A stretch of 64,000 nucleotides of DNA from Ancylomarina sp048268005 (GCA_048268005.1 JBLWWJ010000001.1:806001-870000), one strand, 5' to 3'. Numbered from the stretch's first letter, positions 1-9,479 are shown. Notes: generated by a model not told the origin, from the letters alone. Numbers and translations are program-made.

Positions 1-70
1 TTGTGCCACTTTGAGCAAAAGAGGATTGTGCGATTAAAAGGGCAAAGCCCAATAGAATAAGTTGTCTCAT
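1..70 (-). CDS. N-terminal end of an exported protein (truncated by window edge)
   Basis: Read leftward from an ATG at 70, the first 23 codons give MRQLILLGFALLIAQSSFAQ followed by SGT. This is a typical Sec signal peptide with a charged start, a hydrophobic core and a likely cut after SFA. The rest of the protein lies outside the window, so its function cannot be told. It is separated from the arsenic operon by about 240 bases and reads in the same direction. Confidence 0.6.
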   Translation of the reverse strand, partial: MRQLILLGFALLIAQSSFAQSGT

Positions 71-223
71 ACTAATATGTTTTTAGTTAATTACTTTTTA
101 TGATTCCAAAAGCATTGAATGGTTGCGTTAAGTTAACATCTTTTCACATCATGTATTTTATCTGTTAAGGGTAATAGCTATGCAATTTTAATGCCAAATA
201 GGTTTTTAAGGTATGAACTGGAA

Positions 224-252
224 ACAAAAAAGCCACCCTTTTCAGGATGGCC
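224..252 (-). terminator. Terminator of the arsenic operon
   Basis: On the minus strand GCCATCC and GGGTGGC can pair (one G-U wobble) around a six-base loop, followed directly by a run of six T. It lies 60 bases after the acr3 stop codon and fits a Rho-independent terminator for acr3. Confidence 0.7.
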
Positions 253-311
253 TTAAGTATATTAATTATGGTTTTTGTAAGTGAACGTTCAATAAATATT
301 TAGATACTAGT

Positions 312-1391
312 TTAGTTGATATCACTTGCACATTTCACTGCAGGAGCTTTATCTCCGAAATATTTCTTCTTAAATCGGAGTGATAGATTCACTAAGGCAA
401 TCAATACAGGTACTTCAACCAATGGCCCAATAACAGCAGCGAAAGCAACACCCGAATCGATTCCGAATACCGCAATGGCTACAGCAATGGCCAATTCGAA
501 ATTATTACTGGCAGCAGTGAATGATAGGGTAGCCGTTTTTTCATAACCTGCATTCGTCTTTTTACCCATGAAGAATGAAACCAAAAACATGATCACAAAA
601 TAGATCAAAAGTGGAATCGCAATTTTCACGACATCGAGCGGAAGCTGAATGATATGCTCACCTTTAAGTGAAAACATCACAAAAATGGTGAATAAAAGAG
701 CGACCAGAGTTAATGGACTAATCTTAGGAATAAACTTTTCCTGATACCATTGCTTGCTCTTCCTTTTTAAAAGCAAGTAACGTGTTAGCATACCAGCCAG
801 AAAAGGAATTCCCAGGTAGATGAATACCGATTCAGCAACCTCACTCATTGTAATGTTCACAACAGAGCCTTCCAATCCAAAATATTGAGGTAGAAGGGTG
901 ATGAAAACATAGGCATAGATAGAAAAGAAAAAGACCTGGAAAATACTGTTGAAGGCCACTAAACCAGCTGCATACTCTGTATCGCCTTTGGCTAAATCAT
1001 TCCAAACAATGACCATGGCAATACAACGAGCGAGACCGATTAGAATTAATCCGGTCATATACTCTGGATAATCACGTAAGAAAAGAATGGCTAATCCAAA
1101 CATCAGGCTTGGACCTAAAATCCAGTTTTGTACCAGCGAAAGAAGTAGAACTTTACGGTTTTTAAAAACGTCTTTTAGTTCTTCGTATTTCACTTTTGCA
1201 AGAGGTGGGTACATCATGATGATCAAGCCAATTGCAATGGGTATATTGGTACTGCCGTATGACATGGAATTCCAAAAGTTGGCAATGTTTGGAAACAAAT
1301 ACCCTGAGCCAACACCTACAGCCATGGCTACAAATATCCAGAGGGTTAAGTACCTGTCCAGAAATGATAATTTTTTAGTTAAACTTCCCAT
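312..1391 (-). CDS. acr3: ACR3-family arsenite efflux permease
   Basis: Inner-membrane permease that exports arsenite, using the membrane potential. The protein (359 residues from the chosen ATG at 1391, MGSLTKKLSF) is very hydrophobic with about ten membrane segments. It carries the ACR3 signature ARCIAMVIVWNDLAKGD, with the conserved essential Cys at about residue 123. An in-frame start 17 codons upstream would add a polar extension without family resemblance, so the later ATG is preferred. It is the last gene of the arsR-arsC-acr3 set. ACR3 rather than ArsB type is clear from the signature; expression under ArsR control is inferred from the operon. Confidence 0.93.
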   Translation of the reverse strand: MGSLTKKLSFLDRYLTLWIFVAMAVGVGSGYLFPNIANFWNSMSYGSTNIPIAIGLIIMMYPPLAKVKYEELKDVFKNRKVLLLSLVQNWILGPSLMFGLAILFLRDYPEYMTGLILIGLARCIAMVIVWNDLAKGDTEYAAGLVAFNSIFQVFFFSIYAYVFITLLPQYFGLEGSVVNITMSEVAESVFIYLGIPFLAGMLTRYLLLKRKSKQWYQEKFIPKISPLTLVALLFTIFVMFSLKGEHIIQLPLDVVKIAIPLLIYFVIMFLVSFFMGKKTNAGYEKTATLSFTAASNNFELAIAVAIAVFGIDSGVAFAAVIGPLVEVPVLIALVNLSLRFKKKYFGDKAPAVKCASDIN

Positions 1392-1486
1392 TATATTTAT
1401 GTGGTTTTTTTTTGTTAATAGTTGTTCGTGGTCAGTTATCAATTCTTTTTGACTCCCGATGGCTACCGGGATCGACCTTTGACTTT

Positions 1487-1918
1487 TTAGACTTTTTGAC
1501 CTTTTAGAATATAGTCTTCGTTGAATTTTGCGAAGTCACGACGAATCTCATCACGAACTCTTCTGAAAACATTCATCACTTCTTCTTCGTTACCTTCAGC
1601 ATAGGCCGGATCGTCGAAACCGATATGTAAGCGTTTTCCAACTGGTCCTGTAAAAGCAGGACAAGCATCTTTGGCTCCACCACAAACTGAAATTAAAAAG
1701 TCAACACCTTCTTCAAGAAATACATCAACCATCTTAGGTCTCAAATCACTGATGTCGATGCCAATTTCAGCCATTGCTTTTACTGCTTTGGGGTGTACCT
1801 CATTGGCAATTTTGGTTCCGGCTGATACAACGGTTAAATTAGGGTTGATATCTCTTAGAATGGCTTCTCCCATTTGGCTACGGCAAGAGTTGCCCGTGCA
1901 TAAAATAAGTACTTTCAT
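1487..1918 (-). CDS. arsC: Arsenate reductase, thioredoxin-coupled (LMW-phosphatase fold)
   Basis: Reduces arsenate to arsenite, which the neighbouring Acr3 then exports. The N-terminus holds the P-loop CTGNSCRS (C-X5-R), and the later CGGAKDAC supplies two further cysteines six residues apart. The P-loop Cys plus this pair form the three-Cys relay of pI258-type enzymes, which are recycled by thioredoxin rather than glutaredoxin. Length (143 residues from the ATG at 1918) is normal. The start was moved seven codons in from the longest frame so that the protein begins MKVLILCTGN as in the family. It lies about 70 bases after arsR and 95 bases before acr3. Confidence 0.93.
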   Translation of the reverse strand: MKVLILCTGNSCRSQMGEAILRDINPNLTVVSAGTKIANEVHPKAVKAMAEIGIDISDLRPKMVDVFLEEGVDFLISVCGGAKDACPAFTGPVGKRLHIGFDDPAYAEGNEEEVMNVFRRVRDEIRRDFAKFNEDYILKGQKV

Positions 1919-1987
1919 AGTTTGATTAATAATTATCAATTAATAATGTTGTTATCTCGTGTTATCGAAAGCGAATAGATATTAAAT

Positions 1988-2314
1988 CTAACAGCATTCT
2001 TCGTTTTGAGGTTGAATGGCTTCAAAGAAAGTATTGAATGTTGAACCCAGACCTTCAATAGCAGGCTTATCAAGGCAGTACCTCATTTTTAAACCTTCAA
2101 CTTCACCTTTTATAAGTCCCACAGCTTTCAACTCCTTCAAATGTTGTGAAACGGTTGTTCGGCTTAGCGGCAGATGATCCGATATATCACCGGAAATGCA
2201 GGTGTTGCAGGAAGCCAGGTATTGTAGAATGGCAATTCGAGCTGGATGTGACAGAGCTTTAGCTAAATTGGCCAGGGCTTGCTGCTCATCATTAAAAAGG
2301 TCTAGTTTTTTCAT
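1988..2314 (-). CDS. arsR: ArsR/SmtB-family arsenic-responsive repressor
   Basis: Winged-helix repressor of about 108 residues from the ATG at 2314 (MKKLDLFNDE). The recognition helix region LSRTTVSQHLKEL is typical of the family. A CNTC pair just before it and a C-terminal ECC could supply the three thiols that bind arsenite and release DNA. It is the first gene of the arsenic operon and should repress its own promoter. The ATG at 2314 is favoured over one at 2341 because the latter overlaps the likely -7 promoter element. Confidence 0.9.
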   Translation of the reverse strand: MKKLDLFNDEQQALANLAKALSHPARIAILQYLASCNTCISGDISDHLPLSRTTVSQHLKELKAVGLIKGEVEGLKMRYCLDKPAIEGLGSTFNTFFEAIQPQNEECC

Positions 2315-2334
2315 ATACTCAATGTTTAATGACG

Positions 2335-2342
2335 CAAACATA
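2335..2342 (-). promoter_or_regulatory. Probable -7 element of the arsR-arsC-acr3 promoter
   Basis: On the minus strand the sequence is TATGTTTG, a perfect match to the Bacteroidota -7 consensus TAnnTTTG. It stands about 20 bases before the chosen arsR start. The AT-rich stretch further upstream is where an ArsR operator would be expected, but no clear operator could be defined by eye. Confidence 0.55.
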
Positions 2343-2489
2343 CGACATAGTTTTTGTTTTCGAAATTAATTAAATGTTAATTTCTATCTAAATGAATAAA
2401 AAACATGACGTTTTCGTCTAGCTATATGAGCTGAAACCTTAGATATTTAGAGAAAAGACAGTATCTTTTGGGTCTCAAAAAAAATATAC

Positions 2490-5400
2490 ATGAAGAATAT
2501 ACTTGCATTACTAATTTTAATCTTTTGTTTTTCGACACTATCGTTTTCGCAATACTATAGTACGGGTCAAGATCCTTCAGGTATTAAATGGAAACAGATT
2601 AATACGGAAGATTTTCGTCTTATTTTTCCTGCCGAATACGAAGCCAAGGCCAGATATTTAGCCGCTTTATTTCAGGATTTGAAAGAAAAAGGTGGAAAGG
2701 ATTTAAAGCATAGCCCAAAGAAATTTTCTGTGATCTTACATACGCAATCCGCAACCTCAAATGGTTTGGTGGCCTGGGCACCCAAGCGAATGGAGCTTTA
2801 TGCGACACCACCTCAAAACGATAACACTCAGGCATGGCTCGATCATTTATCATCACACGAATACCGACATATTCTTCAAATGGATAAACTTGAACGTGGC
2901 TTTACTCGTGTTTTAAATGTTTTTCTTGGTCAGCAAGCTACGGCGCTGGTTGTTGGTTTGTATTTGCCGCCTTGGTTTATGGAAGGCGATGCCGTTTGTG
3001 CTGAAACAGCATTGAGTGAATCGGGAAGAGGACGAAGTGCGGAGTTTGAGCAGGAACTGAGAGCTCAATTGCTTGAAAAAGGAGCTTATACCTACGATAA
3101 AGCCGTTCTGGGTTCTTATAAAGACTTTGTTCCCAATAGATATACTTTAGGTTACTATTTGGTTGGAAAATCGCGTGTTAATTACGGAGACGATTTATGG
3201 GATATGACTTTACAAAAAGTTGGTGAAGCACCTATGAAAGTCAACTGTTTTTCGTCTGGTATCAAGCGGGGAATGATGACTAAGCGAGCAGCCTTTTTTC
3301 AGGAAATGGAAAAAAAACAAGAGGCTTATTTAAAAGCTGACTGTAAGGTTGAAAGTGTGGACTGGACTGAGGTGATGGAGTTGAATACGCATAAGGATGG
3401 TAAGCTGATGCTTTATGCCGATGTCATGTCAGAATTGAAATGGGAATGGCAGATTGAGGATTCTAAGCTTAAAAAAGCTGAGACAGAATCTTTAGGCGGA
3501 AAGCAACGAATTTATACCAATTACCGTTATCCTCATCTGGATGATCAGGCTAATTTGTTATTGATGAAAAGTGGCCTGGCTGATGCCAAGAGCTTTGTAA
3601 AGCTTGATAATAAGGGTGAAGAAAAAGAAATTTTTGTTCCCGGTTTTGATTACCAAACAGGTTACGATTATAAGGATAATAAACTTTTGTGGGCGGAACA
3701 TCAGGCACACCTACGTTGGCAACACGCTGATAAGGCTATCTTAGTATCTTATGATCTTCAATCGGGAACCAAAAGAAAATACAAACTTAAGAATAATTGT
3801 TTTGCACCCGTCTTTTCTAAGGATGGGAAAAAGATTCTGGCCATTGAAGTTGATTCGAAAGGGGAGAGTGCCCTTCTGGTTGTTGACGAAGTAAGTGGTA
3901 AGCCTATCCATAGAATTGCAGCGAAAGGGCAAGAGTTCTTTATGACACCTCAATGGGCTAAGAATGATCAAACTGTCGTGTTGATGGTACAAGCTAATGG
4001 AGCAAAAAGCCTGGTTGAAATCGATTTGGCAACAGAAAAAAGAAGGGTTTTGTACCAGGCTGAAAAAACGAATATCTCACAGCCGGAAGTCAGCGATAAA
4101 TATGTGTTTTTCACATCATCGCACACAGGGATAGATAATGTTTTTGCTTATGACTGGGAGAGTGGAGAGGTTTCTCAATTGACATCTTCCCGTTTTGGTG
4201 CCAGAGATCCTTTTTATGATCAGGCTGAAAACAGCTTGTATTATTCCGATTATTCCTCAGATGGTTATCAACCTGTAAAGCTCGATTTAAATGAGAGTAT
4301 GTGGAAAGTGCAAGAGGGGGAAGCGGCTAAATTTGCTTTGGCTGAACAATTATCCGATCAGTTGGGTGAAAAGCTACAAGTAGATACCACCAATTTGGAT
4401 CAGTGGCAGGTGAAGCCCTATTCAAGATTGGCACATACTTTTAATTTCCATTCCTGGGCGCCCTTATTTATTTCTCCGGATGATGGAACAATGGATATTG
4501 GTATTTCAGCCTCAAGTCAGAATTTGCTGAATACCCTTTTTACGACGGTAGGTTATAAAAAGGAGGAAGGCTTTGATAAGGGGCAGTTCTATTTGAATTT
4601 ATCCTATCAGCGCTTCTTTCCGGTATTCGACTCGAAACTTGAGTATGGAAAAAGATCATTTCTTGAAACCGGCAGATTTAAACATCCCGAAAATGAATCG
4701 ATTATTGAGTTGCCTCTCGATTCAGAATTCAAACAGTTGGAATGGGAAAACTCTGTAAGCCTACCTTTTAATTTGTCCTCGGGTAAACATGCTACATTTT
4801 TGAAACCAAAGTTTTCTTACAATATCATAAAGGCAATTGATTACCAATCTTTAATTTTAGAAAATGAGCACAATATAAACAGAGGTATAATTAAGTTTGA
4901 AGATAGTCAGTTTGAGGAGCTGGAATACCAAATTTATTTTTCACATGCTATAAAATCAGCGCAAAGAGACTTGCAATCATCTTGGGCACAATTCTTACAA
5001 TTTAATTACCGCACCAGCCCATCCAAAGGATCTATTGCAGGTCGTATCTGGTCGGGAGTAGGTCTATTCTATTTTCCTGGCTTTGCTAAGCATCACGGCA
5101 TAAGTCTTTATGCGGGCTATCAAAATCGTTCTGAATTGAATACCATTTTTGGTAACAGTATTAAGTCGCCTCGTGGGATTTCTAATTTATTCGGCTTAGA
5201 TTGCTCGACGATGAGTTTGGATTACCGTCTGCCAATTGCATACCCTGATTGGAATATGGGTGGCCTGGCTTATATCAAACGTGTTAAAATGGGCGCTTTT
5301 GTTGATTATGGAATGGAGAAAGGCGAGTTTGTACGTGAAGAAAACTTCATTCAATATGACAATAGAATCACATCCGTGGGGCTTGAATTTACGGCTGATA

Positions 5401-5513
5401 TGCATGTTTTACGTCTACCAATTCCTTTGAATCTAGGTTTCAGAATGGGTTATGAAAATGAAACCAATGCTGTGTTTGGTAACTTGCTTCTATCCTATAG
5501 TCTGGCTTTTTGA
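2490..5513 (+). CDS. Exported HExxH metalloprotease-like / beta-propeller / outer-membrane barrel protein
   Basis: A 1007-residue exported protein with a signal peptide (MKNILALLIL... cut near SFSQ). Three parts can be seen. Residues 30-260 look like a gluzincin peptidase: HEYRH at 123-127 fits HExxH, and WFMEGD supplies a Glu at 165 as possible third zinc ligand. Residues of about 280-610 contain repeated short strands with D-G turns like TolB/PD40 propeller blades (for example FSKDGKKILAI). The last 350 residues alternate polar and aromatic strands and end in LLLSYSLAF, as an outer-membrane barrel would. Function is unknown; a surface-anchored protease or envelope sensor is inference. It stands alone, transcribed away from arsR. 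Confidence 0.7.
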   Translation: MKNILALLILIFCFSTLSFSQYYSTGQDPSGIKWKQINTEDFRLIFPAEYEAKARYLAALFQDLKEKGGKDLKHSPKKFSVILHTQSATSNGLVAWAPKRMELYATPPQNDNTQAWLDHLSSHEYRHILQMDKLERGFTRVLNVFLGQQATALVVGLYLPPWFMEGDAVCAETALSESGRGRSAEFEQELRAQLLEKGAYTYDKAVLGSYKDFVPNRYTLGYYLVGKSRVNYGDDLWDMTLQKVGEAPMKVNCFSSGIKRGMMTKRAAFFQEMEKKQEAYLKADCKVESVDWTEVMELNTHKDGKLMLYADVMSELKWEWQIEDSKLKKAETESLGGKQRIYTNYRYPHLDDQANLLLMKSGLADAKSFVKLDNKGEEKEIFVPGFDYQTGYDYKDNKLLWAEHQAHLRWQHADKAILVSYDLQSGTKRKYKLKNNCFAPVFSKDGKKILAIEVDSKGESALLVVDEVSGKPIHRIAAKGQEFFMTPQWAKNDQTVVLMVQANGAKSLVEIDLATEKRRVLYQAEKTNISQPEVSDKYVFFTSSHTGIDNVFAYDWESGEVSQLTSSRFGARDPFYDQAENSLYYSDYSSDGYQPVKLDLNESMWKVQEGEAAKFALAEQLSDQLGEKLQVDTTNLDQWQVKPYSRLAHTFNFHSWAPLFISPDDGTMDIGISASSQNLLNTLFTTVGYKKEEGFDKGQFYLNLSYQRFFPVFDSKLEYGKRSFLETGRFKHPENESIIELPLDSEFKQLEWENSVSLPFNLSSGKHATFLKPKFSYNIIKAIDYQSLILENEHNINRGIIKFEDSQFEELEYQIYFSHAIKSAQRDLQSSWAQFLQFNYRTSPSKGSIAGRIWSGVGLFYFPGFAKHHGISLYAGYQNRSELNTIFGNSIKSPRGISNLFGLDCSTMSLDYRLPIAYPDWNMGGLAYIKRVKMGAFVDYGMEKGEFVREENFIQYDNRITSVGLEFTADMHVLRLPIPLNLGFRMGYENETNAVFGNLLLSYSLAF

Positions 5514-5951
5514 AGTTAACAAGGATAAAGTTAATGAGAATAAAGGATAAAGGATAAAGGATAAAGGGAGCTTCTTGAACCTGTCAGAGCCTGAAGAGTG
5601 AAGTCCTGACAGCGTTTATACTAACAAAGTCAAAAGATTGAAAAGTCAAAAGGTCTAAAAGTCAAAAGGTCTAAAAGTCTGAAAAGTCAAACATAAAAGA
5701 TCTTCCTGCTTAGAACTCCGTATACTGATTTTTAAGAGTCTCGTAATTCGAATTTGACAATTTGAAATTAATAATTCCTAACTCATCGCTAATTATTAAT
5801 CACTCATTATAAAAAAGTCAAAAGGTCTAAAAGTATGAAAAGTCAAACATAAAAGATCTTCCTGCTTAGAACTCCGTATACTGACTTTTAAGAGTCTCGT
5901 AATTCGTAATTGACAATTTGTAATTAATAATTTATAACTCATCATTTATAA
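5514..5951. repeat. Repeat-filled spacer with two copies of a dispersed element (R1) and heptamer-like repeats
   Basis: No gene is seen. The spacer begins with GGATAAA repeated three times, then a run of AAAGTCT/AAAGGTC-like units at about 5632-5690. Two copies of a roughly 110-base element follow at 5681-5790 and 5837-5945. Both share the core TTAGAACTCCGTATACTG and the tail CTCGTAATTCG, followed by an AT-rich TGACAATTTG tract. A third copy lies at 8720-8797 with a tail copy at 8836-8890. Confidence 0.75.
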
Positions 5952-5992
5952 TTAAAAAAGGAAGCCATCCCAAATAAAATTGAGATGGCTTG
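5952..5992 (-). terminator. Terminator of the LolA-like/DUF1579 gene
   Basis: AAGCCATC and GATGGCTT form an eight-base stem. On the minus strand the stem is followed by CCTTTTTTAA, so it reads as a Rho-independent terminator about 20 bases after the stop codon at 6013. Confidence 0.65.
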
Positions 5993-6012
5993 CATTATAA
6001 TACGAATCGGTA

Positions 6013-7176
6013 TTATTCGCTACGTGTATAAGTGAATTTGTCCCTTTGTTGCCAGGTTTCACCTTTGTCTCGCGATACACTTCTGGTTAAAACAAAAGCA
6101 TCATCTCCAATTTCGCTCAGTTTAATTTGTGTACAGACATCTTTTTTCTCTGCCGTATTATCATAGATAAATTCGGTATCTGTAAAATCACCTTCGAAAA
6201 CTTCAAAGCTGGATGATAGATCGTCTAAGACGGAGATGCGATATTTTCCAATGGTCTCATTAAAAGTATAGGATAAAGTGACGTCGATAGGGAAAGTACG
6301 CTCAAGTTTCATCTTCTCCTGCAGAATATTAGTTGCTGTGAAGTCTATATTTGAAACAGTCTGGCCGATAGGATGCCAGGTTTCTCTGCGTGTCCAAACT
6401 TCCATTTTTACATCCCAATTGCCTTGCAAAAAGGCCAGCTTCTTGATTTCTTCGCGTTTAGGCATTTCAAGCCACGTTTTATTGAAATCAGGGTTGATAT
6501 CTATATTCTCAATCTGCATCACTCTGTCGCGTTGCCAGAAAGTGCGTTCAATAAAGAATGGGATAAGCAGTCCGTCAACCTTTCTGAAATCGTCGAAGAA
6601 AGTTTCAGAAGGCAACTCTCTGGCAAAGTCCACCCAATTGGATTCACACTTGTATTCCAGATAGGTTTTGGCATCCAGATACCATTTTTCAGACTTGCCA
6701 TTATTACGGGTCAACTTTAGTACAAAAACATCCAGACCCTCCAGTTTTTCTTTGCCAACAAATTCAACCTGATGCCCTTTTTCTTTATAGTTGAAAAAAG
6801 GTGTGATGAATTCGGCTTTTTGGGCAAAAACATTTTCTTCACCTGAGTTGATTCTTCTGGCATAAGGAATTTCCTGCCAGGGGTCTATGGTCCAGCCTTT
6901 TTTGCCATCGAAGGCTTCAATCACCTTGTGTTTTCCCAATTGCAAATCGGCATAATATTCACCAGAACGTGTTTTCCAGGCCATAAAATCCTTTTCAATA
7001 CTAAAGGCGGTAAACTGACCGGTTACTCTCATTGTTTCAACCTGATTCCATTTTTCAAGTCCGCCGTGGGCTTCTATATGCTTCGCAATAATGGTTTCCA
7101 CATTTTCTGCCATTAGCAGATTCGGTAAACATAGAGAAAGACAGACTAAGACGAGTTGATATATCTTTTTATTCAT
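6013..7176 (-). CDS. Exported LolA-like protein with C-terminal DUF1579-like domain
   Basis: A 387-residue protein with a signal peptide (cut near LLMAEN). The first ~230 residues have the look of the LolA/LolB-like outer-membrane lipoprotein-sorting fold: an AKHIEAHGGLEKW start, repeated amphipathic strands, and the KLTRNNGKSEKWYLDAKTY stretch typical of these proteins. The C-terminal part, beginning LAFLQGNWDVKME, resembles DUF1579-type barrels. A role in binding a lipid or other hydrophobic ligand in the periplasm is inference from the fold. It follows the PQQ-like propeller gene by 38 bases and is probably co-transcribed with it. Confidence 0.65.
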   Translation of the reverse strand: MNKKIYQLVLVCLSLCLPNLLMAENVETIIAKHIEAHGGLEKWNQVETMRVTGQFTAFSIEKDFMAWKTRSGEYYADLQLGKHKVIEAFDGKKGWTIDPWQEIPYARRINSGEENVFAQKAEFITPFFNYKEKGHQVEFVGKEKLEGLDVFVLKLTRNNGKSEKWYLDAKTYLEYKCESNWVDFARELPSETFFDDFRKVDGLLIPFFIERTFWQRDRVMQIENIDINPDFNKTWLEMPKREEIKKLAFLQGNWDVKMEVWTRRETWHPIGQTVSNIDFTATNILQEKMKLERTFPIDVTLSYTFNETIGKYRISVLDDLSSSFEVFEGDFTDTEFIYDNTAEKKDVCTQIKLSEIGDDAFVLTRSVSRDKGETWQQRDKFTYTRSE

Positions 7177-7214
7177 TGTTTGAATATTTAAATCCTAATA
7201 AATCACTACTTCAA

Positions 7215-8444
7215 TTAATTGAACTTATAACAAGCCATTTCACTTTGGTTTCTCAGGTAGATTTTGCCGTTTACAAAGGAAGGAGCTGTCCAGGATTTTC
7301 CTTTAATAGCCTGAAAACGTCGTTGTTCGGTGTAAGCTGTCGGATCGGCCTTAACCTGAATTAACAGGCCTTTGTCTGAAAGTACAAGAAGCTTATCGCC
7401 AACCAAAATCAGACTGCCTTTTCCAAAGCCTCTTTTTGTCCATTTTTTCTCACCCGTTTCAGCAGATATACATTGCAGGGCAGCCACATTAAAACCATAT
7501 AGATGGCCATCGTAATAGAGTGTCGAACTGTAGTCGTTTTTCATGGTAGGAGCCTGCAGAACTTCGGTGACGGTATTGTTTTTTACCTCCACGATTTCGA
7601 AGCCAGAGCTGCGGACCGTACAAATAAAAATCTTATTGGATTCAATTAGGGTCGGCATGGCGGTAGGAGCATTCATTTTCATGGCATAAGTCCAAAGTGT
7701 TTCACCTTTGCTGTTGTAAGAAGATAAGGTTTTTTGATTGGCGAATATGATTTGTGTCTGACCATCTATTTCAGCCACAAGAGGCGAACAATATGAAGCA
7801 TTGCCTTTCCCCTTAGCCCAAAGTAACTTTCCGTTAGCTGGATCGAAAGCAGTAAAAGCTCTGTCTTCAGTACCACCGGCTTCCATAATGAGTACACCAT
7901 CGACTAAAACAGGAGAGGACGAGAAACCCCAACGTGGCGTTTTACTGCCAAACTCAGCAATAAAATCGACCTGCCACAACTGTTTCCCATCGCTTATAGA
8001 ATGGGCTGTCAGTTTCCCATAACTACTAAAACTGAAAATCATGTTTTCGCTAACAAGAGGGGTTGATCTGGGGCCATCACCAAAGTCGTCCGGATCGATA
8101 AAGATCGAGTCGATCTTGTTTCGCCAGATTTCCTTACCTGTCTGGGCATCGAAGGCTGCCATATATTCCCAGCCCGAAAGACTATCGGTTTTCTCACTAA
8201 GTGTGGTGTAGAGTTTGTCACCGGAGATTGTGATTTCGGAAAAAGCACAACCAATGTTTTTCTTCCAGATCAGTTCCGGAGCAGGATCGCTCATTTGGCT
8301 GTCTGCGATGTTTTCGGTAGAGATACCAGATCGGTTAGGCCCTCTGAATTGTGTCCAATCTTCACTTTCTTGAGCGAAAGTATGGGGTGCTTGCAGCAAT
8401 AGGAGAACTGCTAACAAACTGGAATAAATTGTTAGTTGTTTCAT
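7215..8444 (-). CDS. Exported PQQ-like (BamB-type) beta-propeller protein
   Basis: A 409-residue protein with a signal peptide (cut after HTFA). Repeats of the WxxxL/I-x-G-K type (DAQTGKEIWR, DGKQLWQVD, NGKLLWAKG, KGETLWTY, TGEKKWTKR) mark PQQ-like propeller blades. The opening DWTQFRGPNRSGIS is common in exported propellers of Bacteroidota and Planctomycetes. There is no evidence that it binds PQQ itself; many such proteins are structural or ligand-binding. First gene of a two-gene unit with the LolA-like protein. Confidence 0.75.
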   Translation of the reverse strand: MKQLTIYSSLLAVLLLLQAPHTFAQESEDWTQFRGPNRSGISTENIADSQMSDPAPELIWKKNIGCAFSEITISGDKLYTTLSEKTDSLSGWEYMAAFDAQTGKEIWRNKIDSIFIDPDDFGDGPRSTPLVSENMIFSFSSYGKLTAHSISDGKQLWQVDFIAEFGSKTPRWGFSSSPVLVDGVLIMEAGGTEDRAFTAFDPANGKLLWAKGKGNASYCSPLVAEIDGQTQIIFANQKTLSSYNSKGETLWTYAMKMNAPTAMPTLIESNKIFICTVRSSGFEIVEVKNNTVTEVLQAPTMKNDYSSTLYYDGHLYGFNVAALQCISAETGEKKWTKRGFGKGSLILVGDKLLVLSDKGLLIQVKADPTAYTEQRRFQAIKGKSWTAPSFVNGKIYLRNQSEMACYKFN

Positions 8445-9047
8445 TTTGGGTGTTTCTTCAGGTTTAGAATTGTTTTGTTTTTTCAGTACCTAAGATACAC
8501 ATGTTTAGGCGTAAGAAATAGTAACAGAATGAGAATTAGATGAAAGGCTGTCTCTACACGTTTTCTAATAAAGGATAAAGGTTGAATTAATTACGAGTAA
8601 TCATTCCGATATATATCGGGAACGAATTACGAAAAACAAAATAATCAAAAAGATAACTCCTTATAGGTGACTGAGCGGAGTCGAAGTCCTGTCTAAAATG
8701 TCTGAAAAGTCAAAAGGTCGAAAAGTCAAACATAAAAGATACTCTTGCTTAGAACTCCGTATACTGACTTTTATGACTCTCGTAATTCGTAATTAAATAC
8801 TTCCATTTCGACTTCGCTCAATGTCCGTTAACATGGTCTCGTAATTCGTAATTGACAATTTGTAATTAATAATTCCTAACTCATCACTAATCGTAATTGC
8901 CATTGAAGCTAAAGAATATGATGCAATCATCACAAATTAGTTTATTGAGAATCGCTCCTATCCATTTTTTTCTATTTTTGTGAGAGAAGAGACTTTTCGA
9001 CTCTTAGATCTTTTTGACTTTTAAACAAACATTAAAAAATAAATCAA
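8445..9047. repeat. Repeat-filled spacer before ridA (third R1 copy)
   Basis: No gene is seen in these 600 bases. A third R1 copy lies at 8720-8797 with the core TTAGAACTCCGTATACTG, and a separate copy of only its tail (CTCGTAATTCGTAATTGAC) at 8836-8890. AAAGTC/AAAGGTC-type units run just before the R1 copy. A run of GACTTTT-like units at about 8988-9023 ends only some 25 bases before the ridA start codon. Confidence 0.7.
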
Positions 9048-9425
9048 ATGAAACGTTTTATCAATTCAGAGAAAGCCCCTAAGGCCATTGGCCCCTATTC
9101 ACAAGCAGTAGAAGCCAATGGAACTTTATATATATCAGGACAGATTCCAGTTGATGTAACAACAGGTAAATTTGTTGAAGGTGGTGTTAGAGAGCAAGCT
9201 GAGCAGGTGATGAAAAACATTGGTTACATCCTTGAAGAAGCAGGTTATAGCTTTAAAGATGTGGTAAAATCAACTTGCCTATTGAGCGATATGTCTGGTT
9301 TTGCTGTTATGAATGAGGTTTACGGTGAGTACTATAAGGAAGATTGCCCGGCACGTGCGGCTTTTGCTGTGAAGGACTTACCTATGGGTGCTTTGGTTGA
9401 GATCGAAACCATTGCTGTTAAATAA
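9048..9425 (+). CDS. ridA: RidA-family enamine/imine deaminase
   Basis: Hydrolyses reactive enamine/imine intermediates made by PLP enzymes, protecting the cell from 2-aminoacrylate damage. The 125-residue length is standard for the YjgF/YER057c/UK114 family. The start SEKAPKAIGPYSQAV, the middle YISGQIPVD and the end CPARAAFAVKDLPMGALVEIE are diagnostic; the Arg of CPAR is the substrate-binding residue. It stands alone between a repeat-filled spacer and a strong terminator. Confidence 0.95.
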   Translation: MKRFINSEKAPKAIGPYSQAVEANGTLYISGQIPVDVTTGKFVEGGVREQAEQVMKNIGYILEEAGYSFKDVVKSTCLLSDMSGFAVMNEVYGEYYKEDCPARAAFAVKDLPMGALVEIETIAVK

Positions 9426-9448
9426 GCTATTTAAGCTATCATATAAGA

Positions 9449-9479
9449 AGGGCTGCCAATCTATGATTGGCAGCTTTTT
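9449..9479 (+). terminator. Terminator of ridA (GGCTGCC family, copy 1)
   Basis: GCTGCCAATC and GATTGGCAGC form a perfect ten-base stem with a three-base loop followed by TTTTT. It is the first of seven closely related terminators in this window. Confidence 0.9.
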
